Origin: Candidatus Gastranaerophilales bacterium
GTDB lineage: Bacteria; Cyanobacteriota; Vampirovibrionia; Gastranaerophilales; Gastranaerophilaceae
Assembly (NCBI GenBank): GCA_944326565.1
Contig: CALVEL010000002.1
Span: 186,001-250,000 of the forward strand
Length of the DNA: 64,000 bases
Reading direction: 5' to 3'
The notes beneath the pieces are model-generated. The model searched no databases. It was not told the DNA's origin and saw only the letters and a list, made by a program, of their open reading frames with translations. Below are positions 17,929 through 27,024 of the stretch, piece after piece (the stretch's first letter is position 1; each line of letters begins with the position of its first letter). A program made the position numbers and the translations under genes.

Positions 17929-19101
17929 TCAATTTTTTTCCATTAATTTTTGACGATACAAAGTATCATATTGATATCTGTATCCTTCTACAAAACTTTT
18001 TACAACTGCTTTAGAGAATTTTTTTCTTGCTGACCAATAGGAGGTATGAGCAAGGAAAAATGGTCTCCAGCTCCAAACACCAGAATTATCGTAAATAAAT
18101 CCTTTCGGGTCTGTAAAAGTAAGATTAATAATTTTTTCCATTTCTTGATAAGTAAGATTTCTTGATGAGGGAAAAGCGAGAGGATCTTCTCTGAAATTTA
18201 CGGTTAGCCAAAAAAGTCCTTTTTCCATCATATACTTTAGCATTAATTTATTATAATAAGTTTGTTCATAGTCAGGGTCTGCCAAATCGGAGTAAAACAG
18301 AACAAGCGGGCTTGCATAGTTTACAACACCTTTTACTGCTCCAACTGGAGAGCAGACATTTTCTGTTGATTTATCAATCTCAAGATAACGCTTTTTAAAA
18401 GAATCTTTATCAGTATTAAATACAAGTTTACCGCTAGAAGTAACTACACCTATACCGGCATCAGCAAGAGCAGAGATACAGGTATTTCTTCTTGGGTTGT
18501 TTTTTACAAATTCTTTAAAATCTTCTTCAGCTTTTAAATTGTTGAATAATTCTTCTAAATTGATATATGGTAAGGTATTTACAAGATATTCGTAAGTTAT
18601 GAAAGTACCTGCTGAATATCCGTATAAAATTGTTGATCTGCCTTGACTATACTCATCTTTTACCATGTCATTAAGATTTTTTACAATAGGAAGCATATGA
18701 TGAGTTTTTTGAACCCAGATAGCATCGTGCATGTATTGAGTTATGAGTCTTCTTACTTGAAATGCAACTGTTGGACTGAAATCTTTTGAAAGATCCAACT
18801 GTTTATTTACAAAATCCAAATCGGTTTTACTAAGATCACCCCAGAAAAAAATTTTAGGATCATCAATAATATTAAGCCCCTCATGACTTAGCATGAGCTG
18901 TTTTACTTGCTCGTTTGATTCGAATTGGTTAACCATTGCAGGGTGGAGTTTTTTTACTCCGTTTTCAAACCAGTTTTTCATTTTTTCATTATTGTTATTG
19001 GAACCGTTAATGTAAATAAAACTTACATCTGCAGCTTGTGAAAAATTTTGCAAACAAAGCACTAAGATTAAAGCTGTTATCCCCATAAATAATTTTTTCA
19101 T
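17929..19101 (-). CDS. Exported alpha/beta-hydrolase-like protein
   Basis: A 390-residue protein with a clear signal peptide (ITALILVLCLQNFSQAADV, cleavage after the AxA-like site near 23). A nucleophile-elbow pattern, LYGYSAGTF (G-x-S-x-G), sits near residue 163, and VSFIYINGSNNNN at the mature N-terminus resembles the first strand of such folds. This suggests a periplasmic esterase/lipase-like enzyme, but the Asp and His of a triad cannot be assigned with confidence. It is the first gene of the group with 17278 and 16302 and is divergent from 19219. Confidence 0.7.
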   Translation of the reverse strand: MKKLFMGITALILVLCLQNFSQAADVSFIYINGSNNNNEKMKNWFENGVKKLHPAMVNQFESNEQVKQLMLSHEGLNIIDDPKIFFWGDLSKTDLDFVNKQLDLSKDFSPTVAFQVRRLITQYMHDAIWVQKTHHMLPIVKNLNDMVKDEYSQGRSTILYGYSAGTFITYEYLVNTLPYINLEELFNNLKAEEDFKEFVKNNPRRNTCISALADAGIGVVTSSGKLVFNTDKDSFKKRYLEIDKSTENVCSPVGAVKGVVNYASPLVLFYSDLADPDYEQTYYNKLMLKYMMEKGLFWLTVNFREDPLAFPSSRNLTYQEMEKIINLTFTDPKGFIYDNSGVWSWRPFFLAHTSYWSARKKFSKAVVKSFVEGYRYQYDTLYRQKLMEKN

Positions 19102-19218
19102 AATTTTATAGTATCACAAACCCCAAGTTTAACAAATTATGAACAGTTGTAAATTTTTATTTGTATATGGCAAATTTTTCTTTTATGGGATTTATATTAG
19201 AAAGTAGAAAGTATAATT

Positions 19219-21201
19219 ATGAAGATATACCCTTTAAATAATCTAAAATCAATCTTTTACATTAATAACGCAAATAAAAATAAGGAAAACAATAATAAGT
19301 CTGATTTACCTCAAGTTGATAAATTGCCTGATACTTATCGCATGATTACTTTTGGCGGGGATGATATTTCAGGTTTTAAAAGCAGAATGTTATCGTTGGA
19401 TGATATTCATTGCCCTGCGTGCGGGCAAAAAATGTTGAGTAAAGAGAAAGCTCGAAAAATTATCAATGATGCTGTATATGTACGTTCAATTCCAGAATAT
19501 GCAAAGTTGTTGGAGAAAAATAAAGATTACCTACATCCTGAATACAGACCTTTTGTGACGTATGTAAACAAATTCTCTCAAATTAGACCAGATATGTCTT
19601 TTAATGAGTTGTTCAAGATAATAGATTCAGGTGCGATATCTATAATCCAAAATAAGTTGAATGATAATTCAAAATATCTGATGGATTTTGCAAATAGTGA
19701 AAATTTATCAGAGAGTGATCGGACAAAAATTATTGATTTGGCACATTTTTTTGAAATAGATGGACAAATACCTAAATATTCCGAATTGAAACAAAATTTG
19801 TCAAAAACTTTATCGAGTATAGATTCAGAAAAAAAATGGGAAGTTTATGAAAAAATAAAAAATGAACTTCATGATGTATATTGCTATAATTATGCATTAA
19901 GATGTAGAGATAATAAATCAATTGGTATGCCAATTCAAGCAATAGTATTACAAAACATGCTTAATGGTTCAGTAAGTAATCTTGTGGATATATATCCTAA
20001 TTCTAAGCCAGAAAAACGTTACAGTAAATTTTTACTCTGCGGAAGTTGTACTTTAGGATATAAACCTTCAATGGTTATAAATTCAAGTCAAAAAGCAGAA
20101 AAAAATTTAAAAGGGTATATAGAAGATATTTCTAATGCAATAGTAGATGGCAGAATTAATAAAGATAATTTATATTTATATGAATTTATTGGAGCTGCTA
20201 GAGCCTATACAAAAGGTAATTTAAATATTCAGAGATGTAAAGTTAACAGTATAGCAAAATCTCGGATTTTTACTGAAAATAAAAGTGAGTATATGTTTAG
20301 TAATTATGAGGGTATACCTTGTGCATGCTGCGGTACCGTAACTCTGACACATGAGCAAAAACAAAAATTATATAAACAAATTGATGAAAGTTCTAATTTG
20401 AATGAGTTGTTAAATATAGCAAGAGTAAACTCGGAATATATTAACCCTAAATATGAGAATATAATTTCAAGATTTTCAAATATTATCAATATGAATCCCG
20501 GTATTGATGAAGATGACGTTATGGATCTAATGGAAAAATTAAGTATTTCAGATCTTAGACATCAGATATTAAAAAATAAAAGAATGGTTTTAAGCTATGT
20601 TGTAAACAGAAAATTAAACTCTTTGGATAAAGCCTTTATAAAAGATTATTTTTGGGAGATAGAGCATAAATATAAAGACATGGATGATAAAAGCAACTTT
20701 AGATATGATGAATATCAAAGTATGATAGAAAGAACTTTAGGCAAGCTCGGTCCAATACACAGAAATGAACTTATAAAACTTGCTAATGAAAAAATAAAAA
20801 TTTTATATGTTAAAGATCTTGTTGTTAATCCTTTACCAGAACTTGTAGAAAAAACAGGTAGCAGAGCGAAGGTAATGTTTCAAAATATATTTAGAGCGTC
20901 TGTAATTACAGTAGACCATACTCAATCAAAAGACAGTGGCGGGGAAGATAAATATTATAATAAAGTAGGTTATTGCCGCGATTGTAATAGAGAAAAATCA
21001 AATATGAAATTTAGTGATTGGTATAAAATTCATCCTGAGCTCAGTGAGAATTTGCCAAAACATCTTAAAAAAGTAAGTGAAATAATTAAAAGAGAAAAAA
21101 TTAAAAAGATGTATGATTACCCTGAAAAAGCAGCAAGACTAGCAATGAAGCTGACTAAAGACAAACTTGTTATTCCTGATAAATATGATACTAAAGGTTA
21201 A
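19219..21201 (+). CDS. Large protein with duplicated zinc modules and a C-terminal HNH-like motif
   Basis: A 660-residue protein built of two related halves. Each begins with a Cys cluster (C65-x2-C68 in CPACGQKML; C368/C370/C371 in CACCGTVTL) followed by a similar helical stretch (YAKLLEKNKDYLHPEYRPF versus NIARVNSEYINPKYENI). The second half ends in an HNH-nuclease-like pattern: D566-H567, SGG, then C586-x2-C589-N590-x2-K. The first half ends in C274-x2-C277 without the DH pair, so it may be a degenerate copy. The N-terminal 48 residues are low complexity and end in ITFGG. The family is not one I can name. Nuclease activity is inference. Confidence 0.75.
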   Translation: MKIYPLNNLKSIFYINNANKNKENNNKSDLPQVDKLPDTYRMITFGGDDISGFKSRMLSLDDIHCPACGQKMLSKEKARKIINDAVYVRSIPEYAKLLEKNKDYLHPEYRPFVTYVNKFSQIRPDMSFNELFKIIDSGAISIIQNKLNDNSKYLMDFANSENLSESDRTKIIDLAHFFEIDGQIPKYSELKQNLSKTLSSIDSEKKWEVYEKIKNELHDVYCYNYALRCRDNKSIGMPIQAIVLQNMLNGSVSNLVDIYPNSKPEKRYSKFLLCGSCTLGYKPSMVINSSQKAEKNLKGYIEDISNAIVDGRINKDNLYLYEFIGAARAYTKGNLNIQRCKVNSIAKSRIFTENKSEYMFSNYEGIPCACCGTVTLTHEQKQKLYKQIDESSNLNELLNIARVNSEYINPKYENIISRFSNIINMNPGIDEDDVMDLMEKLSISDLRHQILKNKRMVLSYVVNRKLNSLDKAFIKDYFWEIEHKYKDMDDKSNFRYDEYQSMIERTLGKLGPIHRNELIKLANEKIKILYVKDLVVNPLPELVEKTGSRAKVMFQNIFRASVITVDHTQSKDSGGEDKYYNKVGYCRDCNREKSNMKFSDWYKIHPELSENLPKHLKKVSEIIKREKIKKMYDYPEKAARLAMKLTKDKLVIPDKYDTKG

Positions 21202-21203
21202 TT

Positions 21204-21842
21204 TTAATTTTTTTCTGGGGATATGTATTTGTATAAAAATGCAGCCGCAGCCCCTGCTGCGAGATTAGCAGCTATTGTTGCAAATACACTTTGCCAACAG
21301 GCAATGTTCATCATTCCGAGTGACATTGCAACAGCAGGATTAAAAGCTCCATAGCAAAGAACACTTCCTACCGTAAAAATACCGACAGTTACAGTTGAAC
21401 CTATTGCAAGACCAAAATAGGAATTGCCTTTAGTTTCTTGCGAGGTTGCTGTCATTAGAACTACATAGCAAAGTGCAAAAGTAAATAAAAACTCCCCAGT
21501 AATCATTGGCCACATGTTGAATGCACAGCCCTCAAAATTAGCAACATGTCCTGAAAAATGATTGACAATTAAAACAGCTAAAGTAGCTCCAATTAATTGT
21601 GATATTACGTATGGAATAAAATCATAAGCAGGAAGTGCTTTCCTTATGACTGCGGCAAGTGATACAGCAGGGTTATAATGACCACCGCTTATATAACCTC
21701 CGGCATAGACCATAATCATTAATGCAAATCCTATTGCAATCGCGTTTATGACACCGTCTCCGCCGAGTAAAAGTACACAACCTACTGTAAATACTAAAAA
21801 GAAAGTCCCGATAAATTCGACTATATAACTTCTAAAATTCAT
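21204..21842 (-). CDS. Aquaporin/MIP-family channel lacking the filter arginine
   Basis: A 212-residue six-span channel. Both half-helix motifs are present: HYNPAV (NPA at 57-59) and AFNPAV (NPA at 168-170). In water and glycerol channels the second NPA is normally followed by Arg, which forms the aromatic/arginine selectivity filter; here it is Val. The pore may therefore pass something other than, or as well as, water. I chose the ATG at 21842 because AAGGAG lies just upstream; the frame continues 14 codons further without support. It stops three bases from the convergent 19219 gene. Confidence 0.92.
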   Translation of the reverse strand: MNFRSYIVEFIGTFFLVFTVGCVLLLGGDGVINAIAIGFALMIMVYAGGYISGGHYNPAVSLAAVIRKALPAYDFIPYVISQLIGATLAVLIVNHFSGHVANFEGCAFNMWPMITGEFLFTFALCYVVLMTATSQETKGNSYFGLAIGSTVTVGIFTVGSVLCYGAFNPAVAMSLGMMNIACWQSVFATIAANLAAGAAAAFLYKYISPEKN

Positions 21843-21931
21843 TTTTATCTCCTTATTAAATTCTATTTTTTGTAAAAGTATCATGTATTCTCAAATCTTA
21901 CTATTGTATAGTTGGATTAAAGTTTTTGGTA

Positions 21932-21937
21932 TATAAT
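21932..21937 (+). promoter_or_regulatory. -10 box six bases before ATG (leaderless pattern)
   Basis: TATAAT, then 6 nt, then the ATG at 21944. No ribosome site is present. Confidence 0.55.
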
Positions 21938-21943
21938 ACATTT

Positions 21944-22681
21944 ATGTTTTATTTTGAAAAAATAAATAATAAATCAGTAATGAAATCGGATTTACTGTCC
22001 GGAGTAGAACATTTTTTTACAACAAGAGAAAGCATTATTAAAACAAAAGAAGATAATTTCTTAAAATTAGCAGAAACGAATAAAAAAATGTTCTGTGAAA
22101 TTCTTAATGTAAAGAAGGAAAATTTTATAAACCCTTCTCAGACGCATTCAACAAATATTGAAATCGCAAAAGCAGGCAAAAAGGATTACCCTGAATGTGA
22201 CGGTTTGATATTGGATAATCCTTTGCAGGCTGTGTTTCTTAATTTTGCGGACTGTACCCCTGTAATTTTATATGATGAAAAATTAAATATAGGAGCTGTC
22301 TCTCATGCGGGCTGGAGAGGGACAGCAGGAAAAATAGCTGTTTTGACTGTGCAAAAGATGATAAAAGATTACAGATCTGATGTTAAAAATATAAAAGCAG
22401 TAATAGGTCCAGCAATTTCTTTATGTTGTTATAATGTCGGTGAAGATGTATTAGATAAACTGACTTCAACAATAAAAAATTCCAGTGGAACTTTTGAAAA
22501 GAGAAATGATGAATTTTTTGTTGATTTAAAAGAAATAAATAAAAGGCAATTGAACGAAATCGGTATAAAAGATGTAGATGTATGTCCTTATTGTACAGTA
22601 TGCGATAATGATATGTTTTTCTCGTACAGAAAAGAGCATGCAACAACAAACAGACATAGTGCAATTTTAAGATTAAAATAA
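21944..22681 (+). CDS. pgeF: Laccase-domain protein (YfiH/PgeF family)
   Basis: A 245-residue protein of the YfiH/LACC1 family, known for purine nucleoside phosphorylase/adenosine deaminase activity or peptidoglycan-precursor quality control. The metal-site His and Cys are in PSQTHSTNIE, NFADCTPVILYD, SHAGWRGTAGKI and CCYNVG, and the C-terminus has RKEHATTNRHSAI. A TTG start at 21926 is possible, but the ATG at 21944 lies six bases after a TATAAT box with no ribosome site, so a leaderless start there is more likely. The next gene follows after 63 bases with its own -10 and ribosome site. Confidence 0.93.
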   Translation: MFYFEKINNKSVMKSDLLSGVEHFFTTRESIIKTKEDNFLKLAETNKKMFCEILNVKKENFINPSQTHSTNIEIAKAGKKDYPECDGLILDNPLQAVFLNFADCTPVILYDEKLNIGAVSHAGWRGTAGKIAVLTVQKMIKDYRSDVKNIKAVIGPAISLCCYNVGEDVLDKLTSTIKNSSGTFEKRNDEFFVDLKEINKRQLNEIGIKDVDVCPYCTVCDNDMFFSYRKEHATTNRHSAILRLK

Positions 22682-22744
22682 AATATTTAAAAAATATGAT
22701 ATACTACTCCTAATAAATGTAGTTTTGGAATTTGAAAGGAAAAT

Positions 22745-23932
22745 ATGAAATCATCAATTTTTATAATAAGTTTTATATTGGCTATAACAATTTTAATGAT
22801 ATATTCTTTTTGGAAAAAAACTCCGGCAAGTGCTGAAGATATAAATAAAAATCTTGATAATTCAATTTTGCTTGCAATACAATACTTGTCACAAAATACA
22901 CTTCCTAGCGGGAGGTTTGTATACAATACAAATGTAAATCCTGATATTAAATACAATAATGTCAGATACAATGCTCTAAGACATGCGGGGACACTATATT
23001 CAATGTATTTGTGTGAAAAATATTTAAATAATTTTTCATTAAAAGAAAAACGTTACTTAGCTTCTGAATACTTTGTAAAAAGATATGTGAAAGAAATTTT
23101 ACCTAATAAATATGCTGTAGTCTCTGATATGAAAGAAGAAAAAATGACGTCAGAACAAGCAAAACTCGGAGGCAGCGGGCTTGCATTGATAGGACTTTCC
23201 AATTTATACCCTGAGGGTAAAATTGATTTGAAAATTCTAAGAGGGCTTGGAGATTTTATAATTTACATGCAAAAACCGGATGGAAGTTTTTATTCAAAAT
23301 ATTTGGTAACTAAAGTTAAAAAAGATGATGAGTTTGTTTCACTATATTACCCAGGTGAAGCTTGTTTAGGTCTTTTATATTTAAATGAAGTTGACCCTCA
23401 GGCAAAATGGGTTAAAGCATCTAAAAAAGGACTTTTGTATCTTGCAGACTTGAGAAAAGATAAAGGTAAAAAAGTCCCTTTTGACCACTGGGCAATGCTT
23501 GCGACAAGAAAGCTTTTTGAAAATCCTGATAACGGTCTCACTGTTGGCGAAAAATTACTTTTGCAAAAACATGCTGAGCAGATGGCAAACTCTATTTTAG
23601 ATAAACAAATTACCGATCCGAAAAACAAATATCAAGGTGCATTTGAACAAAATATAAGACTTTGCAGTATCGGTACAATTATGGAGGGGTTAGTTGCAAT
23701 ATATTATTGTACTGATGATGAGCAATTAAAAAGCAAAATATTAAACGCTTTAAATCTAGGTACTGCTTTTTTGAGCAGATATCAAGTAAAAGATGGTCTT
23801 AGAAAAGGTGGCATCCCGACAAATGCTTCTTGGAATTTAGCAGAAACTGAAGATAAATCCAGAGTAATAAGAATTGATAATGTACAACATGTACTTTCTG
23901 CTTGGATAACTTACCTGCAAATCCAAAAATAA
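22745..23932 (+). CDS. Membrane-anchored alpha/alpha-toroid protein
   Basis: A 395-residue protein with one N-terminal membrane anchor (about 5-22) and a large helical domain outside the cytoplasm. Repeating Gly-rich turns between helices (HAGTLYSMYLCEK, GGSGLALIGLSN, YYPGEACLGLLYL, TIMEGLVAIYYC) suggest an alpha/alpha six-hairpin or prenyltransferase-like toroid, as in several sugar-active enzymes. KPDGSFYSKY and PFDHWAM could line a site. The family and substrate are not recognised. AAAGGA precedes the ATG. Confidence 0.7.
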   Translation: MKSSIFIISFILAITILMIYSFWKKTPASAEDINKNLDNSILLAIQYLSQNTLPSGRFVYNTNVNPDIKYNNVRYNALRHAGTLYSMYLCEKYLNNFSLKEKRYLASEYFVKRYVKEILPNKYAVVSDMKEEKMTSEQAKLGGSGLALIGLSNLYPEGKIDLKILRGLGDFIIYMQKPDGSFYSKYLVTKVKKDDEFVSLYYPGEACLGLLYLNEVDPQAKWVKASKKGLLYLADLRKDKGKKVPFDHWAMLATRKLFENPDNGLTVGEKLLLQKHAEQMANSILDKQITDPKNKYQGAFEQNIRLCSIGTIMEGLVAIYYCTDDEQLKSKILNALNLGTAFLSRYQVKDGLRKGGIPTNASWNLAETEDKSRVIRIDNVQHVLSAWITYLQIQK

Positions 23933-23954
23933 ATTTCAAATTCTCATATTTCAA

Positions 23955-24614
23955 TTATAAAGATGAGCTTGTAATAATTTGATTTCTACCTTGAGCTTTA
24001 GCAAGATATAGAGCTTTATCAGCATTGTCGATCATTTCATCAGGAGCTGAAATATTTTCATTAAACCCTTCTACGCCGATGCTTACGGTTATTTTGAGAT
24101 CATTGCCATCATAGTAAAATGGGTATTCTTCAATCGATTTCCTTAGTCTTTCAATAGGAATTAGTGCTTTTTCAATAGAGGTCTCAGTTAATATAATAAT
24201 AAATTCTTCTCCGCCGTATCTGAATACCATATCGGTTTTTCTGAAATTTTGCATTGTAAGATATGCAATTTCTCTCAAAACGTAATCACCGCAAAGATGT
24301 CCAAATGTATCGTTGATTTTTTTAAATAAATCGACATCTAAAATTGCAATGCTCAAATCACTTTTATATCTTTGAGCTCGCAAAAATTCTCGTTCTATTG
24401 TACTTTCAAAGTGCCTGCGGTTATAAAGCCCTGTAAGCGGATCAGTAACAGACATATATTTGGTATGGGAATACATAAAATTAATCTTTTTAATTACATC
24501 AATTTTGTTGCATTCTGCTATAGGAAAACTCTTTATGATTTCTTCAATATTTGCTTGAATTTCATCAAGTAACTCAGGCGATAAATCAAAATCATTCCCC
24601 TTTTTACTGTCCAT
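23955..24614 (-). CDS. GGDEF diguanylate cyclase
   Basis: A 219-residue protein with an N-terminal helical region (about 60 residues) and a GGDEF domain. DPLTGLYNRRHFE starts the domain, the metal site is in ILDVDLFKKINDTFGH, and the active-site loop is YGGEEF, an active variant. It would make cyclic di-GMP from two GTP. No inhibitory RxxD motif is obvious. There is no membrane span, so it is soluble. It lies convergent to 22745 and divergent from the HD protein at 24689. Confidence 0.92.
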   Translation of the reverse strand: MDSKKGNDFDLSPELLDEIQANIEEIIKSFPIAECNKIDVIKKINFMYSHTKYMSVTDPLTGLYNRRHFESTIEREFLRAQRYKSDLSIAILDVDLFKKINDTFGHLCGDYVLREIAYLTMQNFRKTDMVFRYGGEEFIIILTETSIEKALIPIERLRKSIEEYPFYYDGNDLKITVSIGVEGFNENISAPDEMIDNADKALYLAKAQGRNQIITSSSL

Positions 24615-24653
24615 AATCTCAACCTCTTATTTAAAAATATTATAACATAAAAA

Positions 24654-24682
24654 TTGAAATATAAGGTTTTTTTTGCTAATGT
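24654..24682 (+). promoter_or_regulatory. Promoter ending six bases before ATG (leaderless pattern)
   Basis: TTGAAA, 17-base spacer, TAATGT, then 6 nt to the ATG at 24689. No ribosome site. Confidence 0.55.
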
Positions 24683-24688
24683 TTTTGT

Positions 24689-25279
24689 ATGAAATTATCA
24701 GCAGAAGAATTATTAAAAAAGTATTCAAATGACTCTTCGCATCCTTTGGAAGTAAGAAGACTGGCAATGATGATTTTTGATGAAGTATCAGAAAAAGTTT
24801 GTGAGATGCCAGAAAAATACAGAAAACTTTTAGAAAACGCAGCTGTCCTGCATGACATAGGCTATTATGTAGATAGCAAAAGCCATAATAAACACAGCCA
24901 AAATATGGTGTTAGAAAATGGTATTTTAGGTTTTGACGGGAAAGAAACAGCTTTTATCGCATGTATTTGTCGTTTCCATAGAGGCAGTCTGCCGGATAAA
25001 GAGAAACATGAAATTTATTGTGAATGTGATAAAAAAGAACGAAAAATGATAAAACGTCTAGCAGGTATTTTGCGTCTTGCAGATGGACTGGATAGAGCTC
25101 ATCTTGCTCTGATTAAAAAAATTTCTTTGCACTATGATGAAGATAATAATATAGTAGAATTTATTCTTACACCGAACACTCCTGATTATTATCCTGATCT
25201 TACATCCGCATTGCGAAAAAGAGATCTTTTCGAAATTGGTTTTAAAACACAAGCTGTATTAAAATTTGCTCATTACTAG
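24689..25279 (+). CDS. Stand-alone HD domain protein, Ppx/GppA C-terminal type
   Basis: A 196-residue metal-dependent HD protein. Conserved residues are in AAVLHDIGYY (HD at about 54-55), HNKHSQNMV and RFHRG, and RLAGILRLADGLDRAH is typical of the C-terminal half of exopolyphosphatase/guanosine pentaphosphatase. The N-terminal ASKHA phosphatase half is absent, so it may act on a nucleotide or phosphate ester alone or with a separate partner. The start has no ribosome site but a good promoter ends six bases before it. The 3' end overlaps the convergent XRE gene by four bases. Confidence 0.85.
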   Translation: MKLSAEELLKKYSNDSSHPLEVRRLAMMIFDEVSEKVCEMPEKYRKLLENAAVLHDIGYYVDSKSHNKHSQNMVLENGILGFDGKETAFIACICRFHRGSLPDKEKHEIYCECDKKERKMIKRLAGILRLADGLDRAHLALIKKISLHYDEDNNIVEFILTPNTPDYYPDLTSALRKRDLFEIGFKTQAVLKFAHY

Positions 25280-25608
25280 TTCAAGAAGGTCATATCTTTT
25301 GCAATTTTAATTAATAATTTAAGCTTTTCCTCGTCTAAAAAAGGTAAAAGATTCTTCAATCTGTTTTCCAAATCATCTCTGGTGATTTGATCCTCAAAAA
25401 TGAAAAACTCAGATACGTTAACATTCATAACTGTTGCTAATTTTTCAATTAAATCACAAGATGGGAAATTTTTAGCATTTTCAAGTAAGGAAATATATCT
25501 GAAATCAACACCTACATTTTCAGCAAGCTGTTCCTGAGTCATTTTTCTTGATTTTCTGATTCTTTTTAAATTGTCAGCGAATTTTTGTTTTAAATTTTTA
25601 TTTTCCAT
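25276..25608 (-). CDS. XRE-family regulator
   Basis: A 110-residue DNA-binding protein. An XRE/Cro-type helix-turn-helix spans about 11-65 (RIRKSRKMTQEQLAENVGVD, then FRYISLLENAKNFPS). The C-terminal 45 residues are acidic and helical and may dimerise. It faces the 25748 GT2 gene divergently, so it could regulate that gene or itself. Ligand and targets are unknown. Confidence 0.88.
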   Translation of the reverse strand: MENKNLKQKFADNLKRIRKSRKMTQEQLAENVGVDFRYISLLENAKNFPSCDLIEKLATVMNVNVSEFFIFEDQITRDDLENRLKNLLPFLDEEKLKLLIKIAKDMTFLN

Positions 25609-25747
25609 AACAATAGTTTAAAGATAAAAGATATAAATATTTACTTACCATATTGATGAAAAATATTGACAATTTTCTAATTAATATATAGAATTACCAT
25701 GTTTAACAACGAATAATATATATTTTTTCTATATAAAGGTTAGAATA

Positions 25748-26602
25748 TTGTCAAAAGTTAGTGTAATCATACCAGTTTATAATAGAGAAAAATTTTTGGG
25801 ACGATGTCTTGGTAGTGTAATCAACCAGAGCTTAAAAGATATAGAAATAATATGCATTGATGATGGCTCAACAGATAAAAGCCTAGAAATTTTGAAAACA
25901 TATGCACAAAAAGATAATCGTATAAAAATTCTTACACAAAAAAATTCAGGTCCTTCAATATCTCGTAATATAGGACTGAAAATAGCGCAGAGTGAATATG
26001 TAAGCTTTGTAGATTCTGATGATTGGATTGATTTGGAATTTTTGGAAAAACTCTATTCAACTGCAAAAAAATATAATGCCGATATAGTCTGTGCTGGGAT
26101 AAAAAGACTAAGAAGCTACAAGTGGAAATACCATTTAAAATTTGAAAAAGAAGAGTTTACAGAAAATATCGATAGAAAATTTCAGCTTTGTGATGTTCCT
26201 GAAAAATGTTATCCAGTTAATAAGATTTATAAACTATCGGAGCTAAAAAAACATAATATATATTTTGAGCCAGGTGTCCTATATGAAGACAGATGTTTTA
26301 CCTGTGAAACTTTAGTAAAATTGAAAAGATTAGTTGTAATTCCTGATGTCTATTACAATTATTGGACAAACCCTAATTCAATAGTTAAAACAAAATCTGA
26401 AAAAAATTCAAAAGATAATTTATATACTTATAAAAAAATGATGGATTATTTGAAAGAGAATAATATTAATTTGGATCATTATGTGAAAGACTTTAAAAGG
26501 TATAGTTTTTGTGGATTTACAATATTAAAAATTAAGACTTATAAAAACAGAAAAGAATATAGGCTGTTTAATATCTTAAAGTATGTCAGGAAGCTTAAAT
26601 AA
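25748..26602 (+). CDS. Family 2 glycosyltransferase
   Basis: A 284-residue GT2 enzyme with VSVIIPVYNREKFLGRCL, ICIDDGSTDKS and FVDSDDWIDLEF, followed by a C-terminal YYNYWTNPNS segment. It is similar to the two GT2 genes at 4841 and 5715. The start is TTG with AAAGG about eight bases upstream. It probably works on a surface glycan; substrate unknown. Confidence 0.88.
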   Translation: MSKVSVIIPVYNREKFLGRCLGSVINQSLKDIEIICIDDGSTDKSLEILKTYAQKDNRIKILTQKNSGPSISRNIGLKIAQSEYVSFVDSDDWIDLEFLEKLYSTAKKYNADIVCAGIKRLRSYKWKYHLKFEKEEFTENIDRKFQLCDVPEKCYPVNKIYKLSELKKHNIYFEPGVLYEDRCFTCETLVKLKRLVVIPDVYYNYWTNPNSIVKTKSEKNSKDNLYTYKKMMDYLKENNINLDHYVKDFKRYSFCGFTILKIKTYKNRKEYRLFNILKYVRKLK

Positions 26603-26701
26603 CGGTTTGTTAAAAATTGTAACGAAAATTCTAAAAATTGTAACATTTCTTCATGAAAAATACTTTATATATATAAGGGAAAAATAAAAAGGAAAAATGT
26701 T

Positions 26702-26986
26702 ATGAGTTTCGATGCAAATGTACTGAGCGTAAAGCCTGTAATCAGAGAAGCTGCAAACATGAACAATGATGGCGGCGGCGGAAACCTTGGTTATATGCAG
26801 CGCGGCAAAAAAGAGGAAGAAAAAGAAAAGAAATTCTTTTCTGATGAAAGTATTTTTGATAAAAAAAATAAAACGGATTTATTTGTAAGCAGTAAAGAAA
26901 TAGAAATTCCAGAAGAATACAAATTCAGCCTGAAAAAGTTAATTTTTAAATATATAGCAAAAATTAAAAGGGTGTTAAAGCATTAG
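26702..26986 (+). CDS. Hypothetical protein, 94 aa
   Basis: A charged, probably disordered protein with a glycine patch (NNDGGGGNLGYM), a Lys/Glu-rich middle and a basic amphipathic C-terminal helix (KLIFKYIAKIKRVLKH) that could touch a membrane or nucleic acid. Its glycines use mixed codons, not a homopolymer. AAAAGGAAAAATGTT precedes the ATG. Not recognised. Confidence 0.6.
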   Translation: MSFDANVLSVKPVIREAANMNNDGGGGNLGYMQRGKKEEEKEKKFFSDESIFDKKNKTDLFVSSKEIEIPEEYKFSLKKLIFKYIAKIKRVLKH

Positions 26987-26989
26987 GAT

Positions 26990-27017
26990 TTGATTTTCTG
27001 AAAATATATACCATAAT
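26990..27017 (+). promoter_or_regulatory. Promoter ending seven bases before ATG (leaderless pattern)
   Basis: TTGATT, 16-base spacer, CATAAT, then 7 nt to the ATG at 27025. No ribosome site. Confidence 0.5.
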
Positions 27018-27024
27018 ATAGTTA

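Noticed and set aside
26760-26800. Glycine run in the 26702 protein as another phase tract
   Set aside because: It is coded by mixed GGC/GGA codons, not a homopolymer, so slippage is not expected.
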